Source: Adiantum capillus-veneris (Eukaryota; Streptophyta; Polypodiopsida; Polypodiales; Pteridaceae). Taken from it: 64,000 nt of DNA. Below, piece after piece: positions 32,239 through 43,042 of this stretch (the stretch's first letter is position 1; each line of letters opens with the position of its first letter). The stretch covers positions 96,512,612 to 96,576,611 of the forward strand of contig CM043945.1 of the NCBI GenBank assembly GCA_014529385.2, in the 5' to 3' direction. The notes beneath the pieces were generated by a model that ran no database searches, had not been told where the DNA came from, and was given only the letters and a program-made list of their open reading frames with translations. Position numbers and translations under genes: made by a program.

Positions 32239-33201
32239 TCAAGTTTTCTTAAGAGTAAACTTCGGTCCTGCAAATACCACACCAAGGTATGTGTATGCAT
32301 TTGTGTACTCTATTGTATCCTGGCCATATGCAAATGTAGGTGCCGATCTCCTAACCCACTGCGTTGTGGTGTTAAACACCATAACTTTGGTTTTACCTAA
32401 GTTTACCGACAGTCCACTATCCTCCGCGAATTTATGTAATGCATCTAGCTGCCTCTGCATTCCATCTGGTGATTCTACTATCAATACAATATCATCTGCA
32501 TACAACAACAAAGGGATCCATGACCCTGCAAGTTGAGCACCTCTGTCACCCTCTCTATCAATGTAATCTGATACCTCATCTATGTACATACCAAATAAAG
32601 TAGGGGACAGTGGGCATCCCTGCTTTACTCCAACGGTGGAATGAACAATGTCGGAATCCCCTTCTGGGGTACGTACATAACCAGTTATTGACCCGTATAA
32701 GGCCATGATCCCCCAAATAATCTCTTTGGGGACCCCTAACTCTTGCATCCTGCGCATCAATCTGGCCCATGGTACTGTATCAAAAGCTTTCCGAAAATCC
32801 ACAAAGCAACAATACATCCTTCTCCCGCTTGCTCTTCCTTCCTCAATAATGGCTATGAGCGTAAGAATATGATCTAAAGTGGAATAACCCCTCCTGAATC
32901 CAGCTTGTCCTGTTGCCCTTATGCCCTCATTCTCTGCCCATCTACTCAATTTTTGTTCAAGAATGGATGCGTACAGTCGGGGCAATGTGTGACCTACCAT
33001 AATGGTACGGTAGTTCCTGGGTATCATAGGATACCCTGACTTGAAAATAGGTACGATAGTAGATAATTTCCAAGATTCAAGTAATCCTTCACACATGACC
33101 CGATTAAACAAACGAGCAAGGACTTCTGAAAGTAGATCCCTGGCATGGATCAGATGTTCTACTACTAAACCATCATGATCATATGCTCTTCTTGTCTTCA
33201 T
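32239..33201 (-). CDS. LINE B reverse transcriptase domain
   Basis: A 320-residue uninterrupted frame contains, in order, WKLSTIVPIFKSGYP and NYRTIMV (fingers), GQAGFRRGYSTLDHI, CCFVDFRKAFDTVPW (palm motif with first Asp), GVKQGCPLSPTLFGMYID, LLLYADDIVLI (catalytic YADD, codons at 32502-32491), LSVNLGKTKVMVF and YTYLGVVF. This is a textbook non-LTR reverse transcriptase. All catalytic residues are present. The frame continues upstream of the first ATG through 33410-33198, with a frameshift, to the endonuclease. It would copy the element's RNA at a nicked target. It is the best-preserved enzyme domain in the window. Confidence 0.9.
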   Translation of the reverse strand: MKTRRAYDHDGLVVEHLIHARDLLSEVLARLFNRVMCEGLLESWKLSTIVPIFKSGYPMIPRNYRTIMVGHTLPRLYASILEQKLSRWAENEGIRATGQAGFRRGYSTLDHILTLIAIIEEGRASGRRMYCCFVDFRKAFDTVPWARLMRRMQELGVPKEIIWGIMALYGSITGYVRTPEGDSDIVHSTVGVKQGCPLSPTLFGMYIDEVSDYIDREGDRGAQLAGSWIPLLLYADDIVLIVESPDGMQRQLDALHKFAEDSGLSVNLGKTKVMVFNTTTQWVRRSAPTFAYGQDTIEYTNAYTYLGVVFAGPKFTLKKT

Positions 33202-33449
33202 CTTATCAATGGCACCATTTCCGTAGTAAAGAAAGTACTAGTAGCAGGGCATGGCTCTAGCGGATCTGGTAATGGATGCTGTCCAGATACCATATATAAT
33301 GATGTTGCATATTGACCCCAAATCTCCGGAGAAGTAATCGTCGGAGGCGGTGAGTGCTCGTGAAATAAACGCCAGGCCTCATGTGAGTCCTGACTCAAGA
33401 AGAGCCTCAAGAAGAGCTGATATAAATTCTTCTCCAGTTTGACTAAAAA

Positions 33450-34643
33450 TTCCCTTTTTCTTGCGACATACTATACGCCGAAGAGCAATCCGAGACTGCT
33501 TTTATGTGATGATCCCAAGTGTAAGCTCTTTCTGGACCTGGGTTCTCGTCTCTCTGCATTCCTCGTCATACCAACTGTTTTGAGGCATGTTCCCAGATCC
33601 TCTCTTCTGATCAGGTTGAGTATGTGGGTATGCCTCTTGTGCCTGCTCCATGTAGTATCTTTGTTAACTGAGAAGTAAGCTCCTCTACAGTATATACTGG
33701 CTTGGCTGCCCACATCCTATTATAGATCTTTTCCACATAGACTGAATCAGTCTCTGGCGTGAAAGTATATCTTGTGTGTGTCTTCTTCCTTTGTACTTGA
33801 GAGGCATTGTATTGGAAGGAGATTGATAAGGTCAAGAGAGCATGATCCAGTGCAATCCCAACCGGTCTAGGTCCCACCTTAAAGTCCTCGATACTAGAAA
33901 TAAAGCTTGGTGAAGTCATGACATAATCCATTGTACTGGCCCCATGACTGTGCGGGAAGCATGTGAATCCCCCAGATAAAGGGAAATTCTCTAAACCATT
34001 GAGTATGGCCAAATCATGTATAGTTGCCATCTCCATGAGATGGCTCCCATATTCAGTGTGTTCTTTATCCTGTGAGTTTCTAGTAAGCCCCCTCTGTGAT
34101 AAATCCACTTCTTTGAGCATTTCCTCTGAAGTATCATAGAATACTACTTGAGAGTTAGCCGTATACTGCTTGAAAGTTGGCCGTTCTGGCATTAAAGTCT
34201 CCTAAGAGAACGATGTCTCCATCTCTAGAGAACTCCCATATGTCATTATTCAATATGGAGAAAGGGGACTGTCCTTTAGGTGAGGAGTAGACCGATGTAC
34301 TTGGAGGGAAGTAGCATATAGCGGTATATAGAAATCTACTTGTCTCGGCTCTCATTCTCACCCACATATACCTTGCTTGCTCATCTTTCCTAATAATCTA
34401 TAGTAGTGGTTTCAGCTCCTCTTTAAATAATACTGCTACTCCTCCTGAACCCCGGCTACCGCGTAGAGATCTCTTGTCTGGTTGACCAGTTGTTTCCCAT
34501 AAATAACCCTTCACATGTGGCATAAGTTGTCCCGGTATCTAGTGTGTCTCTGAGTAGAAAACTATGTCTCTGTCCCTAAAGCTGTCTTCAAAGGCACCTA
34601 CATCTGGCCGCTATCTGGAGCGTCGCCCCATAGGTCTCGCACC
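33450..34643 (-). pseudogene. LINE B ORF2 endonuclease domain
   Basis: APE-type endonuclease pieces on the minus strand: RGSRGSGGVAVLFKEEL (about 34460), MWVRMRAETSRFLYTAICYF, then GDIVLLGDFNART (34220), then 34192-33611 with GLTRNSQDKEHTEYGSHLM, AILNGLENFPLSGGFTC, TMDYVMTS and IALDHALLTLSI. LLGDFNAR and the closing DH pair are the standard endonuclease motifs. Internal stops (near 34590 and 34400) and a frameshift at about 34190 inactivate it. It lies between ORF1 and the reverse transcriptase, as in L1-like elements. Confidence 0.8.
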
Positions 34644-34644
34644 G

Positions 34645-35607
34645 TCATGATGAGCGCTTTTCCAGAACCACTACTTTCCCTCCTCTATAAAAGGCGATTT
34701 TCCCCTTTTCTCTTGCTGCCCTGATCTCTGGCATCAACTCTTGCATGTGTGCCACTTGTGCCAATGTAAGGTCATCTCCCAGGAAAATACCGGTTTTCTT
34801 AAGAGTTGGCCTCTTCTTTAGAAATTCTTTCCTTATTTCTATATTCGGGAAGCGGAGAATAAGTGCCCTATCCTTTACGTTTCCCTTCTCATTGACTCCT
34901 TTCTTGCCCACTCTCCATGCACTTGTGTGAGTAGGCTCTGTGATGCCCATGCGTTGTAGCATTTCCTTCACTTCTTCATCTACATTCCCTTTGTCTTTGA
35001 CTCCTGTGACCCGCACATGCAGAGCCCAATTCTTCCTTTTCTGCTCTTCCTCAATGGTCGTATTAATAATGGTGGAGGTAGGTGTGGTCTCGGGCATCTG
35101 GGCCTTCCCTTTCTTCGCATCCTCAATCCATTTCTCTGCTTCATCAACCTTTTCTTGTGTCTTAAAAAGACGTTCCGCCCATGAAGATGCCGTTTTCGAT
35201 TTATGTTCATCTCCTTCTCGTAGATCTTTCATCTGATCCTTCATGTCCTCGAGCTCCTTCAGCACCGAAGGTTGGTCGTCTCCCTTCTCCTTAGTTGCAG
35301 ATTTGCAAGCCGCAAGTTCTCCTTTTAGCTCCTCGATTATTGCATCTTTTTCCCCCATGTGCTTTTCCATATTTGTTCTCCATGCTTCAAAACTTGCTAC
35401 TGCCTCATCGAGTTTCTTTTGCATAATGCATTCTGTTACATTTACTTCGGCCTTGATTAGGTTTCGTAATTTCGTTTTCAAGATCTGAATTTCCTCATTC
35501 TGTATCCCCCGGATCTCTCTCCTTAGTTCTCTCATCATGTCTCCATACATGGAGTTCCTGTAGCTCTCAGCGCTCGCGTGCATTTCCTTCCTGATGTCAT
35601 CCCTCAT
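34645..35607 (-). CDS. LINE B ORF1, L1-type RNA-binding protein
   Basis: An intact 320-residue frame. Residues 1-140 are strongly charged with heptad-like spacing ([48 protein letters not shown]), consistent with a trimerising coiled coil. Residues 195-275 look like an RRM ([45 protein letters not shown]). The C-terminus ([36 protein letters not shown]) resembles the L1 ORF1 C-terminal domain (Transposase_22 fold). It would package element RNA. This architecture is the animal/algal L1 type, unlike the DUF4283-zinc-knuckle ORF1 of the LINE at 42.6-49.3 kb. The start ATG lies about 14 bases after the GA tract. Confidence 0.85.
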
Positions 35608-35618
35608 ATAGTTTAGCT

Positions 35619-35956
<338 letters not shown>

Positions 35957-35964
35957 ATGGGAGG

Positions 35965-36795
35965 CAAGGTGGAAAGGTACATAGTGTACGGCATGTTTTA
36001 GGTACGTACGGAACGTACTTCCGTACTGCACCACCTTTCAGGTACGTAATAGGTACGTACCATTTGTAAAAAACTCATGTTTTAGTGAAAAACCCATAGA
36101 CTCATAAACAAATTCACATTACAAATTACAATGCTGAAAATGAACATATTGATAATTGGACATAAAACTCAAATGCCTCAAGGATAAATCATAAAACCAA
36201 GTTCAACTACAAGCATATTGTCTCTGGCGTCAACCAAAAGCCGGCACTGTAAATCCCATACAAACTAAAACAAAACAATGAAACACAGGTACAATGATCC
36301 AAACTCAACTACAAGCATAATGTCTATGGCATCAACCACAATTCGGCATTGTATATGCCATACAAATTGAAACAAAATAATTAAACACAATAAAAATCTG
36401 TTGCTTTCCAAAGCATGCACATAGGCTATCAGGCGGCATGCCTATAGCCTCAAAAGTCTGTGTCAGATGTTGAAGATGAATCGTCGGTAGAGAGAATGCC
36501 CCCATCATCAAGGACATTGCGAACTCTTGAGTTTTGTTTGTGAACTTCTTTGCAGTCTCTGTTGCTTTCTGGAAAGTTACGTGCAGTGAGTATAAGGCAT
36601 ACAACCTTGGGTTATTAGCCTATTAGCATTCCAGACCACCAAAAGGCCCCAAATCGGCTCGCGTTCTAGGTCCGCACACTAATGCTGCACTTTCGGATTT
36701 TTTTTTAATTGTAGCACCGTACGGTATCGTACCTTATCGTACCGTACGATTGTACCGTACGAAAGGTAAGGTACGTATGTACCTATGCAACCTTG
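35965..36795. mobile_element. Non-autonomous hAT element, 831 bp
   Basis: Both ends carry an imperfect terminal inverted repeat beginning CAAGGT and continuing with AGGTACATA then GTAC. Perfect 8-bp direct duplications ATGGGAGG flank it (35957-35964 and 36796-36803), diagnostic of the hAT superfamily. Subterminal regions are packed with GTACGGTACG / GGTACGTAC motifs. The interior holds a roughly 105-bp two-copy repeat (36200-36400) and no transposase, so movement would need a partner element. Confidence 0.93.
36194..36405. repeat. Two-copy ~105-bp tandem repeat inside hAT element
   Basis: Both copies contain CAACTACAAGCAT, then ATTGTCT/AATGTCT, GGCATCAACCA, CGGCA(C/T)TGTA and CCATACAAA with about 15% difference. 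Confidence 0.8.
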
Positions 36796-36803
36796 ATGGG
36801 AGG

Positions 36804-37560
36804 GTCGGGAGCAAGGACTGCCCTAATGAACGCCACTATGCGATTCATCATCTGGGCTCGTCTCTCCTCAGCAGCTCGATGTGCTCGGGTCCGGATCTCC
36901 TCGATTTGTCTGCGGTGGAGTCGTGGAGCCTGGCATTTGGTAGCACATGGGCATCGTTTGGTAGGCTTGCCTGAGCTTGTTGAAGGGTCACTCCCCTCGG
37001 TGGGTCTGAAAGTGGAAGGGGTGTAGCTCTAAAGAAACCTGTAAGCTGTGACTCTCCTCCCCCACATGGGTCTCTCTAGGTGGCTGCAGAAGTGTATCCC
37101 TGTGCCTCTATATCTCTAGCAAGTAGCGTCCAAGTTGTCTCTCGAGAGTGCATGATCTCTTGGAGGGTAGGCTGGCCCTCTGGATAATGGCTCGCATTGG
37201 CCTCTGATATCCGCATAAGCTCTGCATCTACAAACAAAATGCTCCCCGCTCTTCAAATCCTCTCTACATACTCTACACACTCTCTCCTCCTTGGGAATGT
37301 CATGAGCGCGCCCACCTCAATCTCTAGTCTGTGTTGATGACACCCTAAGCGATAGATAGAATTAATTATCGTCCACGGAAGTTAGATATGACCCATGGGA
37401 CCAAAACAAAACATTACATCTGCTCTTTTGAGGTGGAGGCGTTAGATACATATCAGCTAGGGGCTGAAGTCTGACGGTCCATTGGGGGGAAAGGGAAAAG
37501 GATAAGAACGGGGGTCCAGGTAGAGGGGGAGCTGGCTTGGGAGTACAAAACTCTTGAATG
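36804..37560 (-). pseudogene. Unrecognised decayed coding stretch
   Basis: The minus strand over 37320-37060 reads RLEIEVGALMTFPRRRECVE, stop, SILFVDAELMRISEANASHY, PEGQPTLQEIMHSRETTWTL, LARDIEAQGY. A stop and frameshift follow, and a Pro/Arg-rich stretch runs to about 36830. The composition is protein-like but no family is recognised. The hAT element interrupted this region or its 3' flank. Confidence 0.35.
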
Positions 37561-37566
37561 ATGGCT

Positions 37567-38261
37567 TTACCACCACGATACTACCCATTTACCTTGTTTA
37601 CAAGCTTCATGCATCTTCTTGAGCTCGCTTGCTTTACGCTTGAGTTGATTTGTAGTCAATTCATCGGCGATCCAAAGCTTTGTCCCCTTGAGGTGGGGGG
37701 ATTGGCGTAGCAGCCTCATCCATTCTTCTTTGTTCTTGAAAGTGAGGATGCATTGGCCAGGTGGCAATGCCTATGCGTGGCGTTGATCCAAGAGACAATG
37801 TTGGGCTCGATGTTAATTGGTTGAAGAATGTCATTGAGCTTGGTGATGTCTTCTTTGAGGATGTCCTCCTCGGTGCACCATGGTGGGGAGAGTCCTCCAA
37901 TCCTAATGTTGAGGGAAAGGGATTCTTGTAGTCGGCATTCTTGCAAGGCTGATTGGATTTCACTGTTGATCTTCTTATGCGCCACCTCATTGGCCTCTTT
38001 CTGAGCCTCCTTGACAGTCTCAGTGAGAGAAGCTTTGACTTCGTGTTTTTTTGCAAGCAGAGTTTCGTTCTCCTTTGCCGCATCCTTGAGCTTACTCAAG
38101 CGTTGTTTGAGTTCAGCATTTTCCAAAACAAGTTCTTGGATCTGAGCCTCTAGGGTCGTGATCCTCGCGTCTTGGCGGGCGGCGGGATCCTTCCTGAGCG
38201 CAATTGCCACATCAAGAAAAATCTTGTGTGTGTTGGAAGTTGGTGTGTTGAGGGAAGACAT
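37567..38261 (-). pseudogene. LINE D ORF1 (coiled coil + RRM-like)
   Basis: From an ATG at 38261 the minus strand gives 170 residues: a short lead, a long coiled coil (RITTLEAQIQELVLENAELK, RLSKLKDAAKENETLLAKK, TVKEAQKEANEVAHKK) and an RRM-like start (LNIRIGGL, then EEDILKEDITKLNDIL). A single frameshift near 37770 leads to CILTFKNKEEWMRLLRQSPH and LWIADELTTNQLKRKASELK, ending at 37567. This is the L1 ORF1 layout (coiled coil, RRM, C-terminal domain with an LTxxQLxxR-like motif), about 230 residues. Sequence differs clearly from LINE B ORF1, so it is a separate family. No ORF2 is recognised immediately downstream. Confidence 0.72.
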
Positions 38262-38527
38262 GACTCGGGTAAACCTTGAGACTTTTGATTGTGTGAAAAC
38301 CTTTGAAGTGAGTTTGAAGCTCTCTCTGTGTAAACCTGTAAGACACTTCTCTTGTGACCTTCCAATCTTTTGAGTTGAAGTAGAAAGAGGTATACAACAC
38401 TATCGACCATAAGCACAACAAGGCGTCGAATTATGGTAGTATTGCCCACGAGCAGAGCTCAAAAACGTTGACCTCATGCAGGCCTGTGGCAAAGCGTGGA
38501 TGCCAACACCATCATGGCGCCTCTTCA
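38262..38527. other. Leader of LINE D / junction
   Basis: No gene. It is the probable 5' untranslated region of LINE D, running to a CA/GA microsatellite. Confidence 0.4.
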
Positions 38528-38550
38528 CACACACACACACACACACACAC

Positions 38551-38582
<32 letters not shown>
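38528..38582. repeat. (CA)11-(GA)14 compound microsatellite
   Basis: A CA run to 38551 followed by a GA run to 38582, lying at the 3' end of LINE C. Confidence 0.95.
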
Positions 38583-38585
<3 letters not shown>

Positions 38586-39860
38586 TTAAATAAAATGAAA
38601 TGTTATATTAAACATCTTTAAAAGGCCAAAATGACCTATGAGATCAAACTGATACAATCCTTGTGGATCTAATCCAATCATGTTTGGGTACAAAAATAAG
38701 ATGGAGTAAAAGTAAAGTGAAAGTGAAAGACTAAAATCATCATCATCATCCTCAATACCCGAGGATTCCCGACATTGGGCGTTGTCTAAGAAAGAATTGC
38801 ATTGGTCGTTGAAAAGCATCGTCAATGTTCGCCTCTGTAAATAGTCATACTCGACGTCTCCCACATCGTGCTAGAATAGTCTTGATCCTCTGATGGAGCC
38901 TCCATCGATGTCATGGTTGCCCTCGTAGACATGGGTGTCTAGCTCTCACGAGCTCAGTGGCTCTGTCCACTAATATACCTCTGGTATAAGCAGGCTCTAA
39001 AGTCTGTTGTGAAGCATGCCCATCTGGCTCCTGAGTCCCCGCTCTAAAGAAGTTAGTGATCGCCCTCTGTGAATGTCTCCCACTACCTGGTCTCCTCAAG
39101 AGACGCTTCCTGTGTTTGCGCAGCTCTAGCAAAAACAACCCGAGGCATCTCTGATCCTGATATCTCATGACTCTAGCCAACGGTCCAAACCCCTCTTTGA
39201 ATAGACAATAAAAGCGGCCTCGTATCTCATAGTATACCGTACAATGACAAATGTGATGTAACTTTGTCTTTGGCTCTATATGACACGACTGGCATATCCT
39301 GGCCTCTGCTGGCACTCTTCTAAATCTGGCTATCTCAATCTCTAGGTGATGCGATGATGTGTGCATCAAATCAACAGGACATCATATCCCATAGGATAAA
39401 TGAGTGTCCATTAGGCCGGTCTGATTACATATCCATCCTCTCTTAGTTGGAGAGGATGCTCTATAGAAAGCCATCTTCGTGCCCAACTCTTGTATCGGCT
39501 GTATCCATGTGCTTCTGGTATCTAATTGAATCAAACCTTGACGTAGAAGTCTAGTGATCTCTGTGCGTGTGAGAGAAAGGGAAATCTGCATCCAAGGAGT
39601 ACCTGAATGGAGACAGTCTATGATCTATCCATGTTGAAGCCATGTGACTAAACCATGATGTCATCTATCCATACCAGCATGATGTGTCCCCCTGAAGCGC
39701 TATTTGTGGGGATCACTCAAGGGACATCCGAGCATATTTGTCTCTGGGGAGGTCCCATAAATTATGCATAAAGGAAACTGACTAGAGGGGGGGCAAGTAG
39801 CTCCATAAGGTGCAACGGAAGTGAACGTTGAACTTTGGTCAAGATGAGTGCCCCGAACTG
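38583..39860 (-). pseudogene. LINE C, ORF2 C-terminus and 3' UTR
   Basis: The minus-strand frame 39369-38911 (IARFRRVPAEARICQSCHIE, KLHHICHCTVYYEIRGRFY, then LGLFLLELRKHRKRLL) shows a C-x2-C-x(n)-H-x3-C knuckle typical of LINE ORF2 ends. Sequence around 39660-39820 resembles the end of LINE B (both carry CATACCAGCATGATGT), so the two are related families. The 3' untranslated end (38583-38880) stops at a GA run and shares AAAATGACCTATGAGAT with LINE A. The upstream catalytic domains are missing. Confidence 0.65.
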
Positions 39861-39964
39861 TGCTCAAGGGTTCCTTTTACTTCTAGAAGGCAGAGCCTTC
39901 CGTTCCTTTAGTGAGAGAGTGCAATGATCACAAACAAAGTGAATGACATTGTGAATGAAGGTGC

Positions 39965-39998
<34 letters not shown>

Positions 39999-40399
39999 AT
40001 ACGACACTAGACAGTTCTCAAACCCTCCTCCAAGGGCCCCCCTCTCTATGGCAAGAGAGGTCTATGCTATTGATTGCACAAATCTGGTACAATGGCCTAG
40101 ATGCAATGGACTTGCCGACGATGTCGACGACAATGATGAAATAAGTGAAAAATGGATACATAGGGAAAATGGGTTCTGTGCGCTGTAAAATGCTCATGAT
40201 GGTTACTGACTGTTATGCTGATGATCATACTGTGTGCAACCAGAGGATATGCAACCACATTAATTGTCTGAACATGCACGGCCTACGTACAGGCTCACAA
40301 AGGTGCCAAAACACTTCCTAAGCTTACCTGAACCCTAGACACGAAGGAGCTTGTCCACATGGACATAGGGTTAGATGTGCACGTGACATCCCCTCCTTT
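39861..40399. other. Junction between LINE C and gypsy element
   Basis: It contains a (GA)14 run at 39968-39995 and no recognised gene. The LTR and primer site expected upstream of the gypsy gag were not found, so the gypsy 5' end is lost or highly diverged. Confidence 0.4.
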
Positions 40400-40565
40400 T
40401 CAAAGTGACGTACTAGTACCGAGCTATATGGCGTCGAGAGTGTGGGCCAACTCTTCATAATTAACCAATTTGAGCATGTGTTGATTTTCAAAGGCTAAGA
40501 CGAGTAGGAACTAAGGTTTTGAATTGCCAAAGCAGTAACTAAGTAAGTACGCAAATTTTGTTAAC

Positions 40566-41390
40566 ATGGATGACAATAACCAAGAGAGTAGAATGAACAT
40601 TGATAACTTTGATTTTGCACATGAAGATGCATCCATGTTTGTCAATTATCTTGTTACTAGGTTGCAGCAAGCTATGGACAACCCTGCTTTGCAAGCCGAA
40701 GTTACTCAACAACTTCGCACTTATGGGATTTTCCTTCCTCTCCAAGAAGAGAGAGAGCTTAGGAGGCCTCTTTAAGAGACCCCCAAAAGAAGACTCTCTC
40801 CCATACGAAAGGAGGAATTCAAAGAGCAAGAAAGTAATGAATCTTTAAGTTCCTCTAAAGATGTGGCTCCACGAAAACAGCGGTCTACACGATCGCCAAC
40901 TCCTTCCAAGAGGAAACATTCAACCCATAGTCCTTCTCCTCGTCACTTCCAAAGAGAAGAGAGGAAATAAAGGAAGAAAAAAGCAAGAAACAGGTCACCC
41001 TCTTTTCCTTCTTCTTCACCTTTCTCCTCTTCTGATGAAAGCTATGGCTATTCTCCTAGAGAATACAAGAGGGGAGGACACCGTAAATCATACGCTGCAT
41101 AGCGAAGGTCACAAAAGCTCAAGAACTTCAAAGAGGGAGGAAACAGTATCTTCCCAAGGAAAATGATGCAAAGGGGAAAACCAATGGCCAAAATTCTTCC
41201 CAAGGAAATTCCAACAACAATAACAACAACAATGGGTCCAAGGAGAAGGGAGTTTTTAAAGGTAAAAACAAACTTTCTCCTGAAGAGCTTGAAGCTTTTC
41301 GCAAGGACCATAAATGTTTTAAGTGTAGAGAGCAAGGACATGGCTATCGTTCTTGCCCTAAAGAGATGCTCGCAATGAGACTCCTAGAGC
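40566..41390 (+). pseudogene. gypsy gag with zinc knuckle
   Basis: ATG at 40566: MDDNNQESRMNIDNFDFAHE, VNYLVTRLQQAMDNPALQ, then a stop and an Arg/Ser-rich part (RSTRSPTPSKRKHSTHSPS, SSDESYGYSPREYKRG). A last part reads LSPEELEAFRKDHKCFKCRE and ends in GHGYRSCPK. CFKCREQGHGYRSC is a CCHC zinc knuckle with normal spacing (C-x2-C-x4-H-x4-C). Several frameshifts divide the gene. The total (about 270 codons) is short for gypsy gag and I do not see the capsid domain between the N-terminal block and the Ser/Arg part, so an internal deletion is likely. Confidence 0.8.
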
Positions 41391-41918
41391 TTCCACCATT
41401 GAAGCTCCAAAAGAGGATGCTCATTGCAAAGGATCACCTCTCTCCTATGCTTGGGGAAAGGTAAGGGAGCATGATGCCTTCACCTTGTTTGACCTAGCTC
41501 TACTCACAACTTCATATCAACGGAGTTGGCCACCAAGTTGGGCATTCAAACTTTCGAGATGGGAGATACTGTAACGGCCGACACTGCTTTCAAGGGACAC
41601 TAAGCCTCCGTTAGTCCGTTGATTGGGAAGTTGAGGCTTCATGTCCAAAGCTATGTCGACAAAGAAGAATTTTTCATCGCTCCTCTCCAACATGAGGATG
41701 TTATCCTAAGGGCACCATGGTTCAACCGCATGGCTGACAACATGAAATTCCCTGAAAGGAGAATTTACTTTACCTACAGGGAAAAGAACATGTATATAGA
41801 TGCTAGTGAGCCTGGTTGTACTATATCACTTGTAAATCCTCCTGCTTTTGATAAATCAATGAAGAGCTCAGTTTCTGCGTACATGATTTTTGTCAAAGAA
41901 TCCCTAAAAAAGTCTTAA
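41391..41918 (+). pseudogene. gypsy aspartic protease
   Basis: After the knuckle, frames read REHDAFTLFDL (41467), then after a small deletion STHNFISTELATKLGIQTFE. Next come VSPLIGKLRLHVQSYVDKEE, FFIAPLQHEDVILRAPWFN and FPERRIYFTYREKNMYI to 41918. DL(G)STHNFIS is the retropepsin active-site region (normally D-x-G-A/S-T-H); the exact D-S/T-G triplet is damaged by the indel at about 41500. The protease would cut the gag-pol polyprotein; this copy is inactive. A run of about 130 bases then links to reverse transcriptase. Confidence 0.78.
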
Positions 41919-42049
41919 TGTTTCATCAAATATAAATGGTAGGAATCAAGAAGAGTTAGACTTGTCTAATTTTCTAAAAGGATTACAAGATGTGTTCATG
42001 GATGATATCCCTATGGAATTACCTCCAAAAGAAGGGATGATGACCATCT

Positions 42050-42594
42050 AATTGAGCTCCTACCAGGAAGCTCACCGCCTAACAAGCCTCCTTATCGAGT
42101 TTCCCAAGCTCAACAAGAGGAGATCATGAGGCAAGTACAAGAATTGGTAGACAAAGGGATGTGGAGACGTAGCTCCTCTCCCTTTTGTTCTCCAGTCCTT
42201 TTAGTGCAAAAGAAAGATGGTACATACCGTATGTGTGTGGACTATTGAGCACTAAACCATATCACTATCAAAAACAGATTTCCCGTACCTCGGGTAGAAG
42301 ATCTGTTTGATAAGCTACAAGGCTCTACCTACTTCAGTAGGATTGACCTTAAAAGCGGCTATCATCGAATAAGGATAGTGGATGAAGATATCCTAAAGAC
42401 CGCGTTTTGTACAACGTTTGGTCTTTACGAATATTTAGTCATGCCTTTTGGATTGACTAATGCATCAGCCACGTTCAATCGCCTAATGGAGAAAATTTTT
42501 AGACCCTACCGCAAATTCACTGGAGTGTTTTTTGATGATATTTTCCTATACTCCAAGTCCTTGGAAGAACACAAGCAACATCTCCAAGTGATAT
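42050..42594 (+). pseudogene. gypsy reverse transcriptase, first part
   Basis: PYRVSQAQQEEIMRQVQELV, KGMWRRSSSPFCSPVLLVQK, DGTYRMCVDY, stop at 42247, ALNHITIKNRFPVPRVEDLF, STYFSRIDLKSGYHRI, FGLYEYLVMPFGLTNASATF, GVFFDDIFLYSKSLEEH. These are gypsy motifs 1-5 with catalytic FFDD at 42528-42539 (Tyr and Ile/Val of YVDD replaced by Phe-Phe). The frame stops where the LINE begins (42595) and resumes at 49336. The single stop in CVDYxALN and the insertion inactivate it. Confidence 0.9.
42581..42594. repeat. Target-site duplication, left copy
   Basis: TCTCCAAGTGATAT, identical to 49322-49335. It lies directly before the T-run of the minus-strand LINE. Confidence 0.95.
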
Positions 42595-42604
42595 ATTTTT
42601 TTTT

Positions 42605-43042
42605 CCGAGAAAAAGATCCTTCTATTAGTTACTGAAGCTGCCCATAGGGCTACAACCACCTCAAGAGAGGGCTACAACAACCATGGTGGGAGACTCTCCC
42701 AATGAAAAAACAAGCATATGTACAATGGGGCTAAATCAAGAAATGGGGGGAGGGAAAAGCCACATAGGCGGTCGGTAATGCCATCGGAGTACATCCTGGA
42801 ACATGGTGTAGAAAGGCCCAGGACGCTAGAGTCAAAGGACAGCCTCTCTGCGCTCCCGCATGCGGTCGGAGATGCCTTGTAGTCCCTCGAATTGTCCTCT
42901 GAGAGTGTGGATCAGCTCAAGCCAGAAGTCACGAACAGTCTCTACTGGTGGCACGGGGCGAGCCTCAAAGATGCGGAAGCAGCGGACCCGTTAGATGAAC
43001 CAGGGTGCCAGGCCACTGAGCTCCCAACACTCCTCTCTCTCA
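42605..43042 (-). other. LINE 3' untranslated region
   Basis: Between the end of the zf-RVT-like frame and the poly(A) tail. No gene. Confidence 0.55.

Noticed and set aside
39955-40188. 77-codon frame beginning with an Arg-Glu run
   Set aside because: The start is a GA microsatellite; the rest has no family resemblance and sits in a junction between two elements.
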